Assembly (NCBI GenBank): GCA_949358305.1
Contig: OX442315.1
Coordinates: 12,426,427 to 12,490,426 of the forward strand
Direction of reading: 5' to 3'
Length of the DNA stretch: 64,000 nt
DNA from: Strigamia acuminata
Lineage: Eukaryota > Arthropoda > Chilopoda > Geophilomorpha > Linotaeniidae
Shown: positions 1 through 9,177 of the stretch, one piece after another
How positions within the stretch are numbered: position 1 is the first letter of the stretch
How the letters are laid out: each line of letters opens with the position of its first letter
Position numbers and translations under genes: made by a program
Notes under the pieces: generated by a model
What the model was told of the DNA's origin: nothing
What the model saw: the letters and a program-made list of their open reading frames with translations, nothing else
Database searches by the model: none

Positions 1-1
1 G

Positions 2-3000
2 ACGTCACGACCGAAAAATTGGTGTTTGGACAGCGGCGCCAGCTCCCACATGTGCTCGAACGATTCAACATTTTCGACGATCGAATTCCTGAAAAACCAA
101 AAACTGAATTTGGCCAGCAAAGCGAGTACAAAAATCGACGGAAAAGGAACCGCGAAAATTGTCGTCAACACCGGGAACGGAAATGTGAAGCTGGATTTGG
201 CGGAAACTCTTTTGGTGCGAGATCTACGAACGAATTTGATGTCGGTCGGGAAGATCACAGAACGGGGACACAAGGTGATTTTCGATGATAAGTCAGCAGA
301 AGTGATAAATCCGAAGGGAGAAATCGTATTCACCGCCGAAAAAAGGAACGGACTGTATTACATCGTCGACGAGACCGAGGATGCTGCGACTGCAGCGGAA
401 ATCGAAGTCGGAACCGGATCAAAACCTGCAAAACCCGCAAGTACGAAAATACAAGAATGGCACAAAAGACTTGGGCACCTGAACGAGTCAAGTCTGAAAA
501 TACTAAACGAAAAGGCGGACGGAATGAATTTGGAAAAGGACGCCAAGCTGCCAACTTGTGAAACTTGCATCGAGGGGAAGCACGCAAGTACGAAATTTCC
601 TGACTCCACGTCAAAAAGCGAAAAACTGCTGGAACTTGTACACTCGGACGTTTGCGGACCAATGCCAACAAAGTCCATGAACGGATCAAGATACTTCGTG
701 ACCTTCACCGACGACAAATCGAGGTGGTGCAAGGTGTATTTTCTGAAGCACAAAAGCGAAGTTTTCGAGGCATTCAAGTCATTTAAAACGTTTTGCGAGA
801 GGGAAACTGGTTGCGCACTAAAAGTTTTACGATCGGACAACGGGAAGGAATATGTAAATAAGAAATTCGACGCATATTTACAAGAAAACGGCATAAAGCG
901 CCAAACCAGCGTCGAACGAACCCCGGAACAAAATGGCGTCTCGGAAAGAATGAATAGAACTTTGATCGAGATGGCACGATGCATGTTACTGCAAGCAAAA
1001 TTGCCTAACTCATATTGGGCGGAAGCAATCAACACTGCATGCCACATCCGAAATAAATGCCCGACTAGAAGTTTGGAAAATGAAATCCCGCATCAAGTCT
1101 GGACCGGAAGAAAACCGAATGTCGACTATTTTCGAGTTTTTGGAAGCAGAGTCTTCGCGTTGGACAAGAAACCGAACAAGGGGAAGTTCGAACCGAAGTC
1201 AAAAGAATGTATTCTCATCGGATATTGGGACGGATCGAAGGCGTATCGCTTGTGGTCAAAAAGCGAAAACAAAATTATAAAAAGTCGCGATGTGAAATTT
1301 GTCGAAAAATCGGAAAATGAAACGAATGAAGAATGTGAAGAAAACGATAATAACAATAATCTTAATGACATTCTCACCGATTGCAGAACAGATCAAATCG
1401 AGAATGGAACCGAAATTTCCGAGGACGAAGTCGAGAGCGCAGGCGAGAACGAGCCCGATAATGAGGACGAGAGAGAGACGCAACACGAAGAAGCCGAACC
1501 TCGTCAGAATGAAAACGCGCAAATAATTCCACGACGATCCTCGAGAACGCCAAAACCTTACCCAAATCGAAATGGGGACCCACCCAGAAAGAAATACACC
1601 AGAAAGAATCCGACAACAACTAATGAAGTTTTGGACGAAATTGCACAGATAGCAATTCTCGACGATCCAACGACAGCGGCCGAAGCTTTGAATGGAAACG
1701 ACCCACAAGAATGGATGAAAGCGATGAAGGAAGAGTACGACGCTTTAATCGAAAACGAAACGTGGGAGGAGTGCGACCGACCAAAAAATAGAAACGTAAT
1801 CGGATGTAGATGGGTCCTCCGCACGAAATTTGAAGCAGACGGGTCAATCGAACGCAGAAAGGCCAGACTGGTCGCCAAAGGATATGCACAGCAGCCAGGC
1901 ATCGATTACTTTGAAACCTACGCGCCCGTCGCACGACCGGGATCAATTCGAATGATGATGGCAATCGCAGCCGAGTTGGGATTGACCGTACACCAAATGG
2001 ACGCGATAACGGCATATTTGAACGGCGAAATCGAAGAGGAAATTTTTATGGAATTCCCCGAATATTTGGAATTTATTGCTGGAATAAAAATCAAGAAAGG
2101 AAAAGTCTGCCGGATGAAAAAGGCGTTATACGGATTGAAGCAGTCGGGTCGCCAGTGGTACAAAAAACTGGACGAGAAGTTGCAAAAGCACGGACTGAAG
2201 CCAACAAACGCAGACCCATGCGTGTATTACCAAATGAATGGAGAAGTCATCACGCTCGTCGCAATCTACGTGGATGATTTTATCATCGCAACGAACTGCA
2301 AAAGAAACTTGGAGAAATTAAAATCGAACCTGAAGAGCGAGTTCAAAATGAAGGATTTAGGACAAATTCACTACTGCTTGGGAATCGAGTTTAAACAGGA
2401 CGAAAAGACGAAATCAATCACGATGGCGCAAAAAAAATACGTTAAGGACATACTGAATCGTTTCGGAATGCAAGACTGCTCGAAAAACACAACTCCACTC
2501 GACGCAAATCAGAAATTGCAGAAAAACAAGAAAAAGGAGGATGGGACCGACGAAGAGCTACTGGATCCAGAGAAGTTCCCGTACCAAAGTTTAATCGGAT
2601 CACTCATGTACCTCGCCGTTTGCACTCGACCCGATATTTCCTACACCGTCAGCGCATTAAGTCAATATAATACGTGCTTCACCGGAACTCATTGGACAGC
2701 AGCAAAACGCGTCCTAAGATATTTGAAGCACTCATCGAATCTCGGGCTAAAATTCGAAAAGACCGGAAAAGACTTAGTCGGCTACACGGATGCAGATTGG
2801 GGAGCAAACTTGGACGACCGTCGCTCGTACACCGGCTACTGCTTTAAACTCGCGAACGCGACAATATGCTGGGAAGCAAGAAAGCAGAAGACCGTCGCAA
2901 CCTCGTCGACCGAAGCAGAATATATGGCGTTGGCCGACGCGTCAAAAGAAGCAATCTACTTGCGAAACTTCCTAGACGAAATTAAATACATCAACAAGAA

Positions 3001-3250
3001 GAAAGAAACGACCCTCATTTATAGCGATAATCAGGGGGCACACAAATTGGTGCGAAACCCAATTTTTCATTCCAGAACCAAGCACATCGACATTCGCCAC
3101 CATTTTGTTCGAGAAACATGTGAGCGGGGAGATATCGACATAGAATTCCTGGAGAGTGAGAAGATGGTCGCCGATGTGTTGACCAAGGGGCTTTTTAAGC
3201 CAAAACACGAAGAATTGATCGCCCAATTTGGATTGAAGGAAATTGTTTAA
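2..3250 (+). CDS. Ty1/copia retrotransposon polyprotein (protease-integrase-RT-RNase H), 5' partial
   Basis: The frame is open from the window edge to TAA at 3248-3250, about 1082 residues, so the gag part and true start lie upstream. Domains in order: aspartic protease (WCLDSGASSHM at the N-terminus); gag-pre-integrase zinc-binding segment (HKRLGHLN, then CETC); integrase core with D in HSDVCGP, D in RSDNGKEY and E in NGVSERMN; an acidic Asn/Glu-rich linker; reverse transcriptase (RWVLRTKF, KARLVAKGYAQ, ALYGLKQSGRQW, catalytic YVDD); RNase H (YTDADWG, SSTEAEYMAL, SDNQGA) and the terminal VADVLTKGL motif. The integrase-before-RT order is diagnostic of Ty1/copia. No stop or frameshift is present, so this copy is young or still active. 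The codon mix (many CGA, GAA, TCG) is less AT-rich than the surrounding DNA. Other frames here are shadows. Confidence 0.97.
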   Translation, partial: TSRPKNWCLDSGASSHMCSNDSTFSTIEFLKNQKLNLASKASTKIDGKGTAKIVVNTGNGNVKLDLAETLLVRDLRTNLMSVGKITERGHKVIFDDKSAEVINPKGEIVFTAEKRNGLYYIVDETEDAATAAEIEVGTGSKPAKPASTKIQEWHKRLGHLNESSLKILNEKADGMNLEKDAKLPTCETCIEGKHASTKFPDSTSKSEKLLELVHSDVCGPMPTKSMNGSRYFVTFTDDKSRWCKVYFLKHKSEVFEAFKSFKTFCERETGCALKVLRSDNGKEYVNKKFDAYLQENGIKRQTSVERTPEQNGVSERMNRTLIEMARCMLLQAKLPNSYWAEAINTACHIRNKCPTRSLENEIPHQVWTGRKPNVDYFRVFGSRVFALDKKPNKGKFEPKSKECILIGYWDGSKAYRLWSKSENKIIKSRDVKFVEKSENETNEECEENDNNNNLNDILTDCRTDQIENGTEISEDEVESAGENEPDNEDERETQHEEAEPRQNENAQIIPRRSSRTPKPYPNRNGDPPRKKYTRKNPTTTNEVLDEIAQIAILDDPTTAAEALNGNDPQEWMKAMKEEYDALIENETWEECDRPKNRNVIGCRWVLRTKFEADGSIERRKARLVAKGYAQQPGIDYFETYAPVARPGSIRMMMAIAAELGLTVHQMDAITAYLNGEIEEEIFMEFPEYLEFIAGIKIKKGKVCRMKKALYGLKQSGRQWYKKLDEKLQKHGLKPTNADPCVYYQMNGEVITLVAIYVDDFIIATNCKRNLEKLKSNLKSEFKMKDLGQIHYCLGIEFKQDEKTKSITMAQKKYVKDILNRFGMQDCSKNTTPLDANQKLQKNKKKEDGTDEELLDPEKFPYQSLIGSLMYLAVCTRPDISYTVSALSQYNTCFTGTHWTAAKRVLRYLKHSSNLGLKFEKTGKDLVGYTDADWGANLDDRRSYTGYCFKLANATICWEARKQKTVATSSTEAEYMALADASKEAIYLRNFLDEIKYINKKKETTLIYSDNQGAHKLVRNPIFHSRTKHIDIRHHFVRETCERGDIDIEFLESEKMVADVLTKGLFKPKHEELIAQFGLKEIV

Positions 3251-3364
3251 GAAATATTGTTTTTAATATTTTGAATTGTTTGTGAATGAATACTTTAATG
3301 TTTAAATGTCTAAATTGCTTAAGAAAAATGTTTTGAATTTTGAAATGTAGGAATATTGCCATTC

Positions 3365-3372
3365 AGGGGAAG
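3365..3372 (+). other. Polypurine tract of the copia element
   Basis: The purine run AGGGGAAG lies about 115 bp after the polyprotein stop and is directly followed by TGTT, the expected start of an LTR. This is the plus-strand priming site typical of LTR retrotransposons. Confidence 0.7.
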
Positions 3373-3632
3373 TGTTGTTTTATTGAATGTTATATTCCTG
3401 TCCGCCAGGTGTCTTTACCACCTGTGCACCTGTATTTGGCACTGACCAATCAGTGCCCTGTTTTGTATTTAGTGCTCCGCGCACTTTTAAACATCTGTTT
3501 TAGATTAAAACCATCACTGTTAATATTTCACCAAAAAGCCAAGCGTCTCCATTTTTATGCCTCCAACATATTAGAACAAAAACTACAATTTTTATACTAG
3601 ATTGTATAACTGCCTGCTGTTCTTTCACACAG
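3373..3632 (+). mobile_element. Candidate 3' LTR of the copia element (right edge approximate)
   Basis: It starts with TG right after the polypurine tract and holds promoter-like signals: a pair of CACCTG boxes, a CCAAT box (GACCAATCAG, 3444-3453) and a TATA-like stretch near 3590. The CACCTG/CCAAT arrangement recurs in inverted orientation upstream of the gag-protease ORF at 8541-8640, which supports an LTR role. The right edge was placed at a CA near 3632; no second LTR is in the window to fix it. Confidence 0.55.
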
Positions 3633-3694
3633 TTCGTGCCCCTTACTCGAAGCAAAACATTTCTGCTCTTCTCCAGAACGTGGATTTGAAGATG

Positions 3695-4915
3695 CCATTA
3701 TTAGTTGAAGAAAATCTAAAATTGAAAATAATTGACAATTGAAATTTTGTTAGATTAATTTTAATAAAATTTAGGCATAAAATTATAACCTACAAAAGTA
3801 ATCTTCATTTAAAAAAACAGAGGTTTTAATTATATTATTCAATAAATTGGTTCAAGTAACACTCAAAAAGTCGGAAATTGTTAAAAAAAAATTTGAGGTA
3901 ATCCTTGCAAAATCCAGGAAAGATTTATATGTTTTGATTATTGATAATTTAAAAAATGCATTTTAAATCTACAATCACAAATCTCACCGTTCTTTCCCGG
4001 TTGAATCAATCCAATAGATTGTGGACGCGATTTTCGTTTGGGGTGAAAATATCTCAAACCTAGCGCCTGCGAAAATAATGCAAATTTGTGCTTAAACTAA
4101 AAGAGTGAAAAGTGATAAGCTTACAGTGAAAGCAAGAAGTGTCTCAATCCAGGGAATTCGGAAAAACGAAACTGCATACGGGTTTTTTCTTCACACAAAA
4201 TTTGCAGTCACTCCCACGTTATTACTGAACAGAAAATCTAAAATTGAAAATAATTGACAATCAAAATTTTGTTAGATTAATTTTTACTTTTAATTCTTAC
4301 TTTTCTTTCCCGAAACTGTGAATAGTAATTAAACGAGTAAATTACGGCAAGCATACAGTGAATGAAAGAAGACAAGACGTGTCTTGATCCAGATTATTCA
4401 AAAGCCGAAACTGGACATGGTTTCCTCTTAACAAAATAAAATTAACACATTAAGTAACTGCCATTATTGCCATTATTAGTGAAATATAATATTTATTAAA
4501 ACAAATTAAACTGGATGGAGGATTTTGAAAGCGAGATTAAATATAGTTGAACAGGGACTACAGTTGTCGGAATTTGTTAAACACATTTCGAGATATCAAG
4601 AAAGATTTACATTTTATGATTAATTTAAAAATGCTTCTTAAATCTACAATCACAAATCTCACTGTTCTTTCCCGGTTGAATCAATCCAATAGTTGGCGCA
4701 ATTTTCGTTTGGTGTGAAAGAGAGGGCCTGCGAAAATAATGCAAATTTGTGTATAAACTTAAAGAATGAAATGTGACAAGCTTACAGTGAATACGAGGAG
4801 AAAGCAAGAAGTGTCTCGATCCTGGGAATTCGGAAAAACGAAAAACGAAAATCGAATTTTTTCTTCACAAAAAATTTGCATATTAAGTCACTGTGACGTC
4901 ATTGCAGAACAGAAT
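3695..4915 (+). repeat. Three diverged copies of an AT-rich direct repeat
   Basis: Blocks near 3960-4225, 4290-4480 and 4640-4910 share the same order of motifs: TTCTTTCCCG, then AATAATGCAAATTTG (first and third), then TTACAGTGAA, AAGTGTCT, and a terminal GTCACT/GTAACTG segment. The segment AAAATCTAAAATTGAAAATA occurs before blocks one and two (about 3710 and 4230). No coding potential is seen. It could be decayed retroelement sequence. Confidence 0.75.
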
Positions 4916-5060
4916 TGAATTGAATCGCGCGGGATGCGAGTAATTTAATTACAAATGAATTTAATAGTTATTTTAATTCATTTTAAAGTTATTTGAAGCA
5001 AAATCTAAATTATTCTCCTCAATTCATGAAATTATAAATAACAATTATGCTCGTAATATT
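4877..5060 (+). repeat. Dispersed repeat, copy 1 (second copy at 8846-9035)
   Basis: The segment containing GACGTCAT, GAATAGTTATTT-like and GTGAAATTATAA-like blocks matches 8846-9035 in the same orientation. The two copies bracket the gag-protease ORF and the DNA between. Confidence 0.65.
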
Positions 5061-7003
5061 TTTGTCTTTTTAAGACTCGATCGCAATAATTTTAATCCTA
5101 AAATTTGTCAAAATAGTTTGTAATGTATCGCGTTTTCTAAGATGGAATTAGACGCGTTTTGAATTACGCCGCAATACAAAATATCTCCGGGAGATTGATA
5201 GTGAGCAACCCAGATACTCTGACCTTTACACAAATTAAATTTGCCGGGTGTTTTTTAGCCGTAAAAAGGAGGACAGAATTCGTTGAATCTCGTAGAACTC
5301 GAGTGCTAACACGTGTTGAGGAATATGCAAAGTACATTGCGGAATAAAAAGAACGAAAATAAAAAAGAAAGGAAAAAGACAGGAGAGAGCAAGTGAAAAT
5401 TATGAAAAAATGAGGAAAACTCAACTGAAAACAACACAAACACGGTAGGACTAGGGAATTAGGGTTAATGAATAAGACAAAACAAAACAATGCAGGATTT
5501 GCATCGGTAAATTCCACACATTTCTCTATTTAAAAGATTTTAAATTCAACATACGAGTATACCATACATTACAAATACTTCACTTAGACAGCTATACCTG
5601 TTTTTCAACACTAAACCCTGGATAAATTTGATTTGTTGATGACAATCCCAGAAACAACGACACACACTACAATACAATCTATCCACAGCCATAGCCGAAC
5701 AAGCACCGATCTTTTCGTCGCAGACTGCAAGATGAGTAACAAATTGATGAATTCCCTTTCTGGAAATTTAATTTATAACATTTGGGATTTGCACAAACGA
5801 TTTGGCGATGCGAAAAAGGTAAAACTTAAAAAGATGTCAATCTAGGAGCAAATAGTGGCCGTTTATCTACTGGTTTATCTACTCTGCGTGTGTCGCTAAC
5901 CACGAATCTCGTTGGCTAGCTTTTAATTTGCTCTATATTTCGCTGAATGTTCACCATTACATCGCAATTGGCATCGATATGTTAAATATGTTGTCTTTTG
6001 CTTCATTCATAGACAGTGTGTCCTCAATTTGGTGTGGTTTTAAGCTTCGAAAGTGCATCAAAAGACGTTTGGTTTCTTGCGCCGATGCGATCCAACTTGG
6101 AACCAACATTTTTCCATCGCTCTAGTTGAATTTAACGCTTTTGTTTTTTGCACAGAAGAATCGGAAAGTGTCGTTTTCCATGCTGTACATTCTGCTTTCG
6201 TCAAGCTCAATGTCTAGTTTGTCTTCCGTAAAGAATTTGGTGAGAGAAGCTCTAGTCTTCGCAGATTTGGAGGTTCCCGTAACGCAAGTCGAACAGAAAA
6301 CGACGTTTCTCAATATTTTAAAATGAAAATGACTTGAAAATCGCTTAAAATGCAGCTCGAAGTAAACACCGAGTTTGGGTTATCGGAGTATAGATAGAAT
6401 ATGTCGAAATACGATCGAGTCTGATGTCAATCCACACACACCCGACGCAGAACACAAAGAAATTTCGAATTACAACACGAAAAACGACGAAAATGGCGGT
6501 AAAAACGAGTTGTTGCCGTGCGGAGAAGCACACAACAGAGAATCAGGAGACAGCGCTGTGCTACAAATTGGAAATCAGAGATTCGTGGCCCCAGGAAAAT
6601 GAAATTTAAATTTGAAGTTTCAATTTTCAAAATTCAAATTAGAATTCAAATTGAACCGCCACCTAAAACTTGAAAATTAAAGATAATTCTGTGGCCCTGA
6701 TGCGCCACATTTTTGGGTAGTTCGAATTAACAAATTAAATTTCACAAATTATATAACGATTACGTTTTTTTGTTGTTGTGCTTCTAACGCTGAATATTAA
6801 TTACCGCATTAGTAAACAAATGAGTTACTTTACGTGAGTAGAACGTACAGATATATATCGCGGTAATGGAATTTTTTATTCTTTAAACCTTCTTAAATGT
6901 CTGCCATTAATTTAAAACAATGGAATATTTTATTGATAATGGAGTTTATAAATTTGCTGGTAGCGTGTTCAAATCTTCTTCTTTTACGATCAACATGTCT
7001 GTT
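5061..7003. other. Gene-free stretch with one unassigned ORF
   Basis: No gene is recognised. A minus-strand ORF at 6122-6313 (63 codons) begins with a Cys-x-x-Cys pair (FCSTCVTGTSK), and the next minus-strand stretch down to about 5930 has similar, less AT-rich composition. Both may be remains of another retroelement, but I cannot assign a family. The rest is AT-rich and featureless. Confidence 0.4.
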
Positions 7004-8398
7004 TCAAAAATTGACACACATTCTTGTTTCGATTTCTACTTGTTCGACTTGTTTTTCGCTTTTGTCGAAGATGTAATATCTACGGTCTTGCTTCCGTTTT
7101 GCCATACACGCAACTTGTCCTTCTGGATTTATGATTTTTGCTAATTTATCATCGAACAATACTGTGTATCCATTATCAGTGATTTTCCCGACAGACATCA
7201 AATTTATTCTAAAATCTCGCACGAGCAGCGCTTCTTTTAACTTTATATTCACAATTCCGTTCTCACTTTTGACAAGAATTGTGGCTGTTCCTGTTCCGTT
7301 AATTTCCGATCCCGCGTTAGTACTTGATCTCACCGTTTCGTGTTCAAGGAATTCGATTTTTGAAAATGTAGATTCATTCGAACAATAGTGTGAATCTGCT
7401 CCGCTGTCCAACAACCATTTTTTTGACCTAATTGGTTTCTCGCTTTTTAACGCAGTTTCGTTTCGTTCGCCGGGTGCGTCGGATTCGTCGATGATCTTGA
7501 TTTTCAGCGCTTCCGGTTTTGGTGTTATTTTTGATACGATTCTTGTTTCGATTTCCACTGGAGTAGTCGTTTCGACTTGTTCTGCGCTTTTGCCGATGAT
7601 GTAATACGTACCGTCTCGCTCCCGTTTTGCAGTATACGCAACTTGTCCTTCTGGATTTATGATTTCTGCGACTTTGTCATCGAACAATACTGTATATCCA
7701 CTATCGGTGATTTCCCCAACAGACAGCAAATTTATTCGAACATCTCGCATGAGCCTCAATTCTTTTAAGTTCAAATTTACAATTCCGTTCTCAGTTTTGA
7801 CAAGAATTGTGGCTGTTCCTATTCCGTTAATTTTCGATTGCGCGCCACTAGCCGATTGCCCATACTGGTGTTCAAGGAATTCGATTTTTGAAAATGCAGA
7901 TTCATTCGAACAAATGTGTGCACTTGCTCCGCTGTCTAAACACCATTTTTCGTTTCGTTCACCGGGTGCGTCCGATTCTTCGATGATTTTGATTTTCAGC
8001 TCTTCGGGTTTTGGTATTTCGGCAAGGTTTTCGATCGCGCATCGGAAAATCTCGTAGGACTTCGGCAAACTATACAGCAACAATACTGTTGTGACTGTAG
8101 GATGAATTGTTACGCCCATTTCGTTCAATTTGCCGACCGCGTCGAAAAATTCCCTTAAATGGTCTCGTACGCTTACACCTTCGGCCATTTTGCATGGAAT
8201 CATTCGTTTTAGTAACGTGACTGTTCTTCCTCCGTTCGAATGGATTTCGTCGGATTTTTCCAATAGTTTCGATCGTCCGTCCGCGTACTTTAAAAGTTTA
8301 CTTTCTTCCAAAATCGCTTCCAAGTGGATTTTCCATGAATCGAAGTTATCTTTTTCCAATCCTTCGATTTTCACCGAACTTTCGCTTCCAGTCGTCAT
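7004..8398 (-). CDS. Copia-family gag fragment with two tandem protease domains
   Basis: ATG at 8396-8398, TGA at 7004-7006, 464 residues without interruption. Residues 1-130 resemble copia gag (GLEKDNFDSWKIHLEAIL, then AEGVSVRDHLREF and LLLYSLPKSYE), but the middle of gag and the CCHC zinc knuckle are absent. Residues about 129-292 and 293-464 are tandem copies of the same unit: each begins PKPE.LKIKII.ESDAPGERNE, continues to an aspartic-protease motif (DSGASAH at 155, DSGADSH at 331), and ends near VEIETR. No integrase, RT or RNase H follows. The polyprotein at 2-3250 has a related but diverged protease. This may be an internally deleted non-autonomous element or a gag-protease gene kept by the host; the sequence cannot tell which. 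Confidence 0.85.
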   Translation of the reverse strand: MTTGSESSVKIEGLEKDNFDSWKIHLEAILEESKLLKYADGRSKLLEKSDEIHSNGGRTVTLLKRMIPCKMAEGVSVRDHLREFFDAVGKLNEMGVTIHPTVTTVLLLYSLPKSYEIFRCAIENLAEIPKPEELKIKIIEESDAPGERNEKWCLDSGASAHICSNESAFSKIEFLEHQYGQSASGAQSKINGIGTATILVKTENGIVNLNLKELRLMRDVRINLLSVGEITDSGYTVLFDDKVAEIINPEGQVAYTAKRERDGTYYIIGKSAEQVETTTPVEIETRIVSKITPKPEALKIKIIDESDAPGERNETALKSEKPIRSKKWLLDSGADSHYCSNESTFSKIEFLEHETVRSSTNAGSEINGTGTATILVKSENGIVNIKLKEALLVRDFRINLMSVGKITDNGYTVLFDDKLAKIINPEGQVACMAKRKQDRRYYIFDKSEKQVEQVEIETRMCVNF

Positions 8399-8540
8399 AA
8401 TTTTGTTTGCTTTGTAGATTTTCGATCTTCGTCAAAAACGTTGTTCCGGTTCTAAATCGTGAATTATGCGCCGATAGGTTGAAAATGATACAACGCGACT
8501 ACAGATGATTGTTGATAGTTGTAAGATAGTTTAAAATAAT

Positions 8541-8640
8541 GAACACCTTATATATCTAGGCGCTCGATCCTGATTGGTCGGTACCAATACGCAGGTGAGA
8601 CGCAGGTGAGAAGTTATGTAGACGAAAACTGTAGCCACAC
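8541..8640 (-). promoter_or_regulatory. LTR-like promoter of the gag-protease ORF
   Basis: Reading the minus strand, two CACCTG boxes are followed by CCAAT (GACCAATCAG, 8570-8579) and a TATA box (GATATATAAG, 8548-8557), about 150 bp before the ATG at 8398. The order matches the LTR at 3373-3632, so this is likely the 5' LTR of the minus-strand element. Confidence 0.6.
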
Positions 8641-8845
8641 TTATCCAATCTTTTGAGAAAATGCCGACGGAAACGACGAACCGGTAGCCGAAAATCAAGA
8701 GGAGATAGATTTTGGATATTTTGCATATTGCAAACTGCAATCTTCAATGCTGGATGCTGACACATCATCCTTGTCACAGATGGCGTCACAAATTAACAGA
8801 ATAGTTGATTGCTATTTATCTCTTCTACTTCTCTGTCGTAAAATT

Positions 8846-9035
8846 AGTATATTGAATAACTGCGACGTCATCCATCGTGCAATACAGGACTGGATTAAAG
8901 TAATTGCGGATCTGAATAGTTATTTAAATTAAATTAAAAGTTTATTTTTTGAAAGAATTCTTCTTCATATTTAATTCATATGTAATTCGTGAAATTATAA
9001 TGACAATTATATGGAAAATATTGTAACCATATATC
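8846..9035 (+). repeat. Dispersed repeat, copy 2 (partner of 4877-5060)
   Basis: Shares GACGTCAT, the GAATAGTTATTT block and the GTGAAATTATAA/GACAATTAT block with 4877-5060 in the same order and orientation, with small gaps. Confidence 0.65.
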
Positions 9036-9177
9036 ATATGAAAGTAAATCGATTTTTTTCCCATAAATGTTAATAATAATAATAATAAATATTAACAAAA
9101 ATTATTTCTTTAAAAAAATCCTAAATTATCACAGTCCTTCAAAATCAAATGGGTTTTTCCCCAAAAATCTAGTCTAA

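Noticed and set aside
358-2163. Several minus-strand ORFs opposite the copia polyprotein
   Set aside because: Antisense shadows of the plus-strand coding frame.
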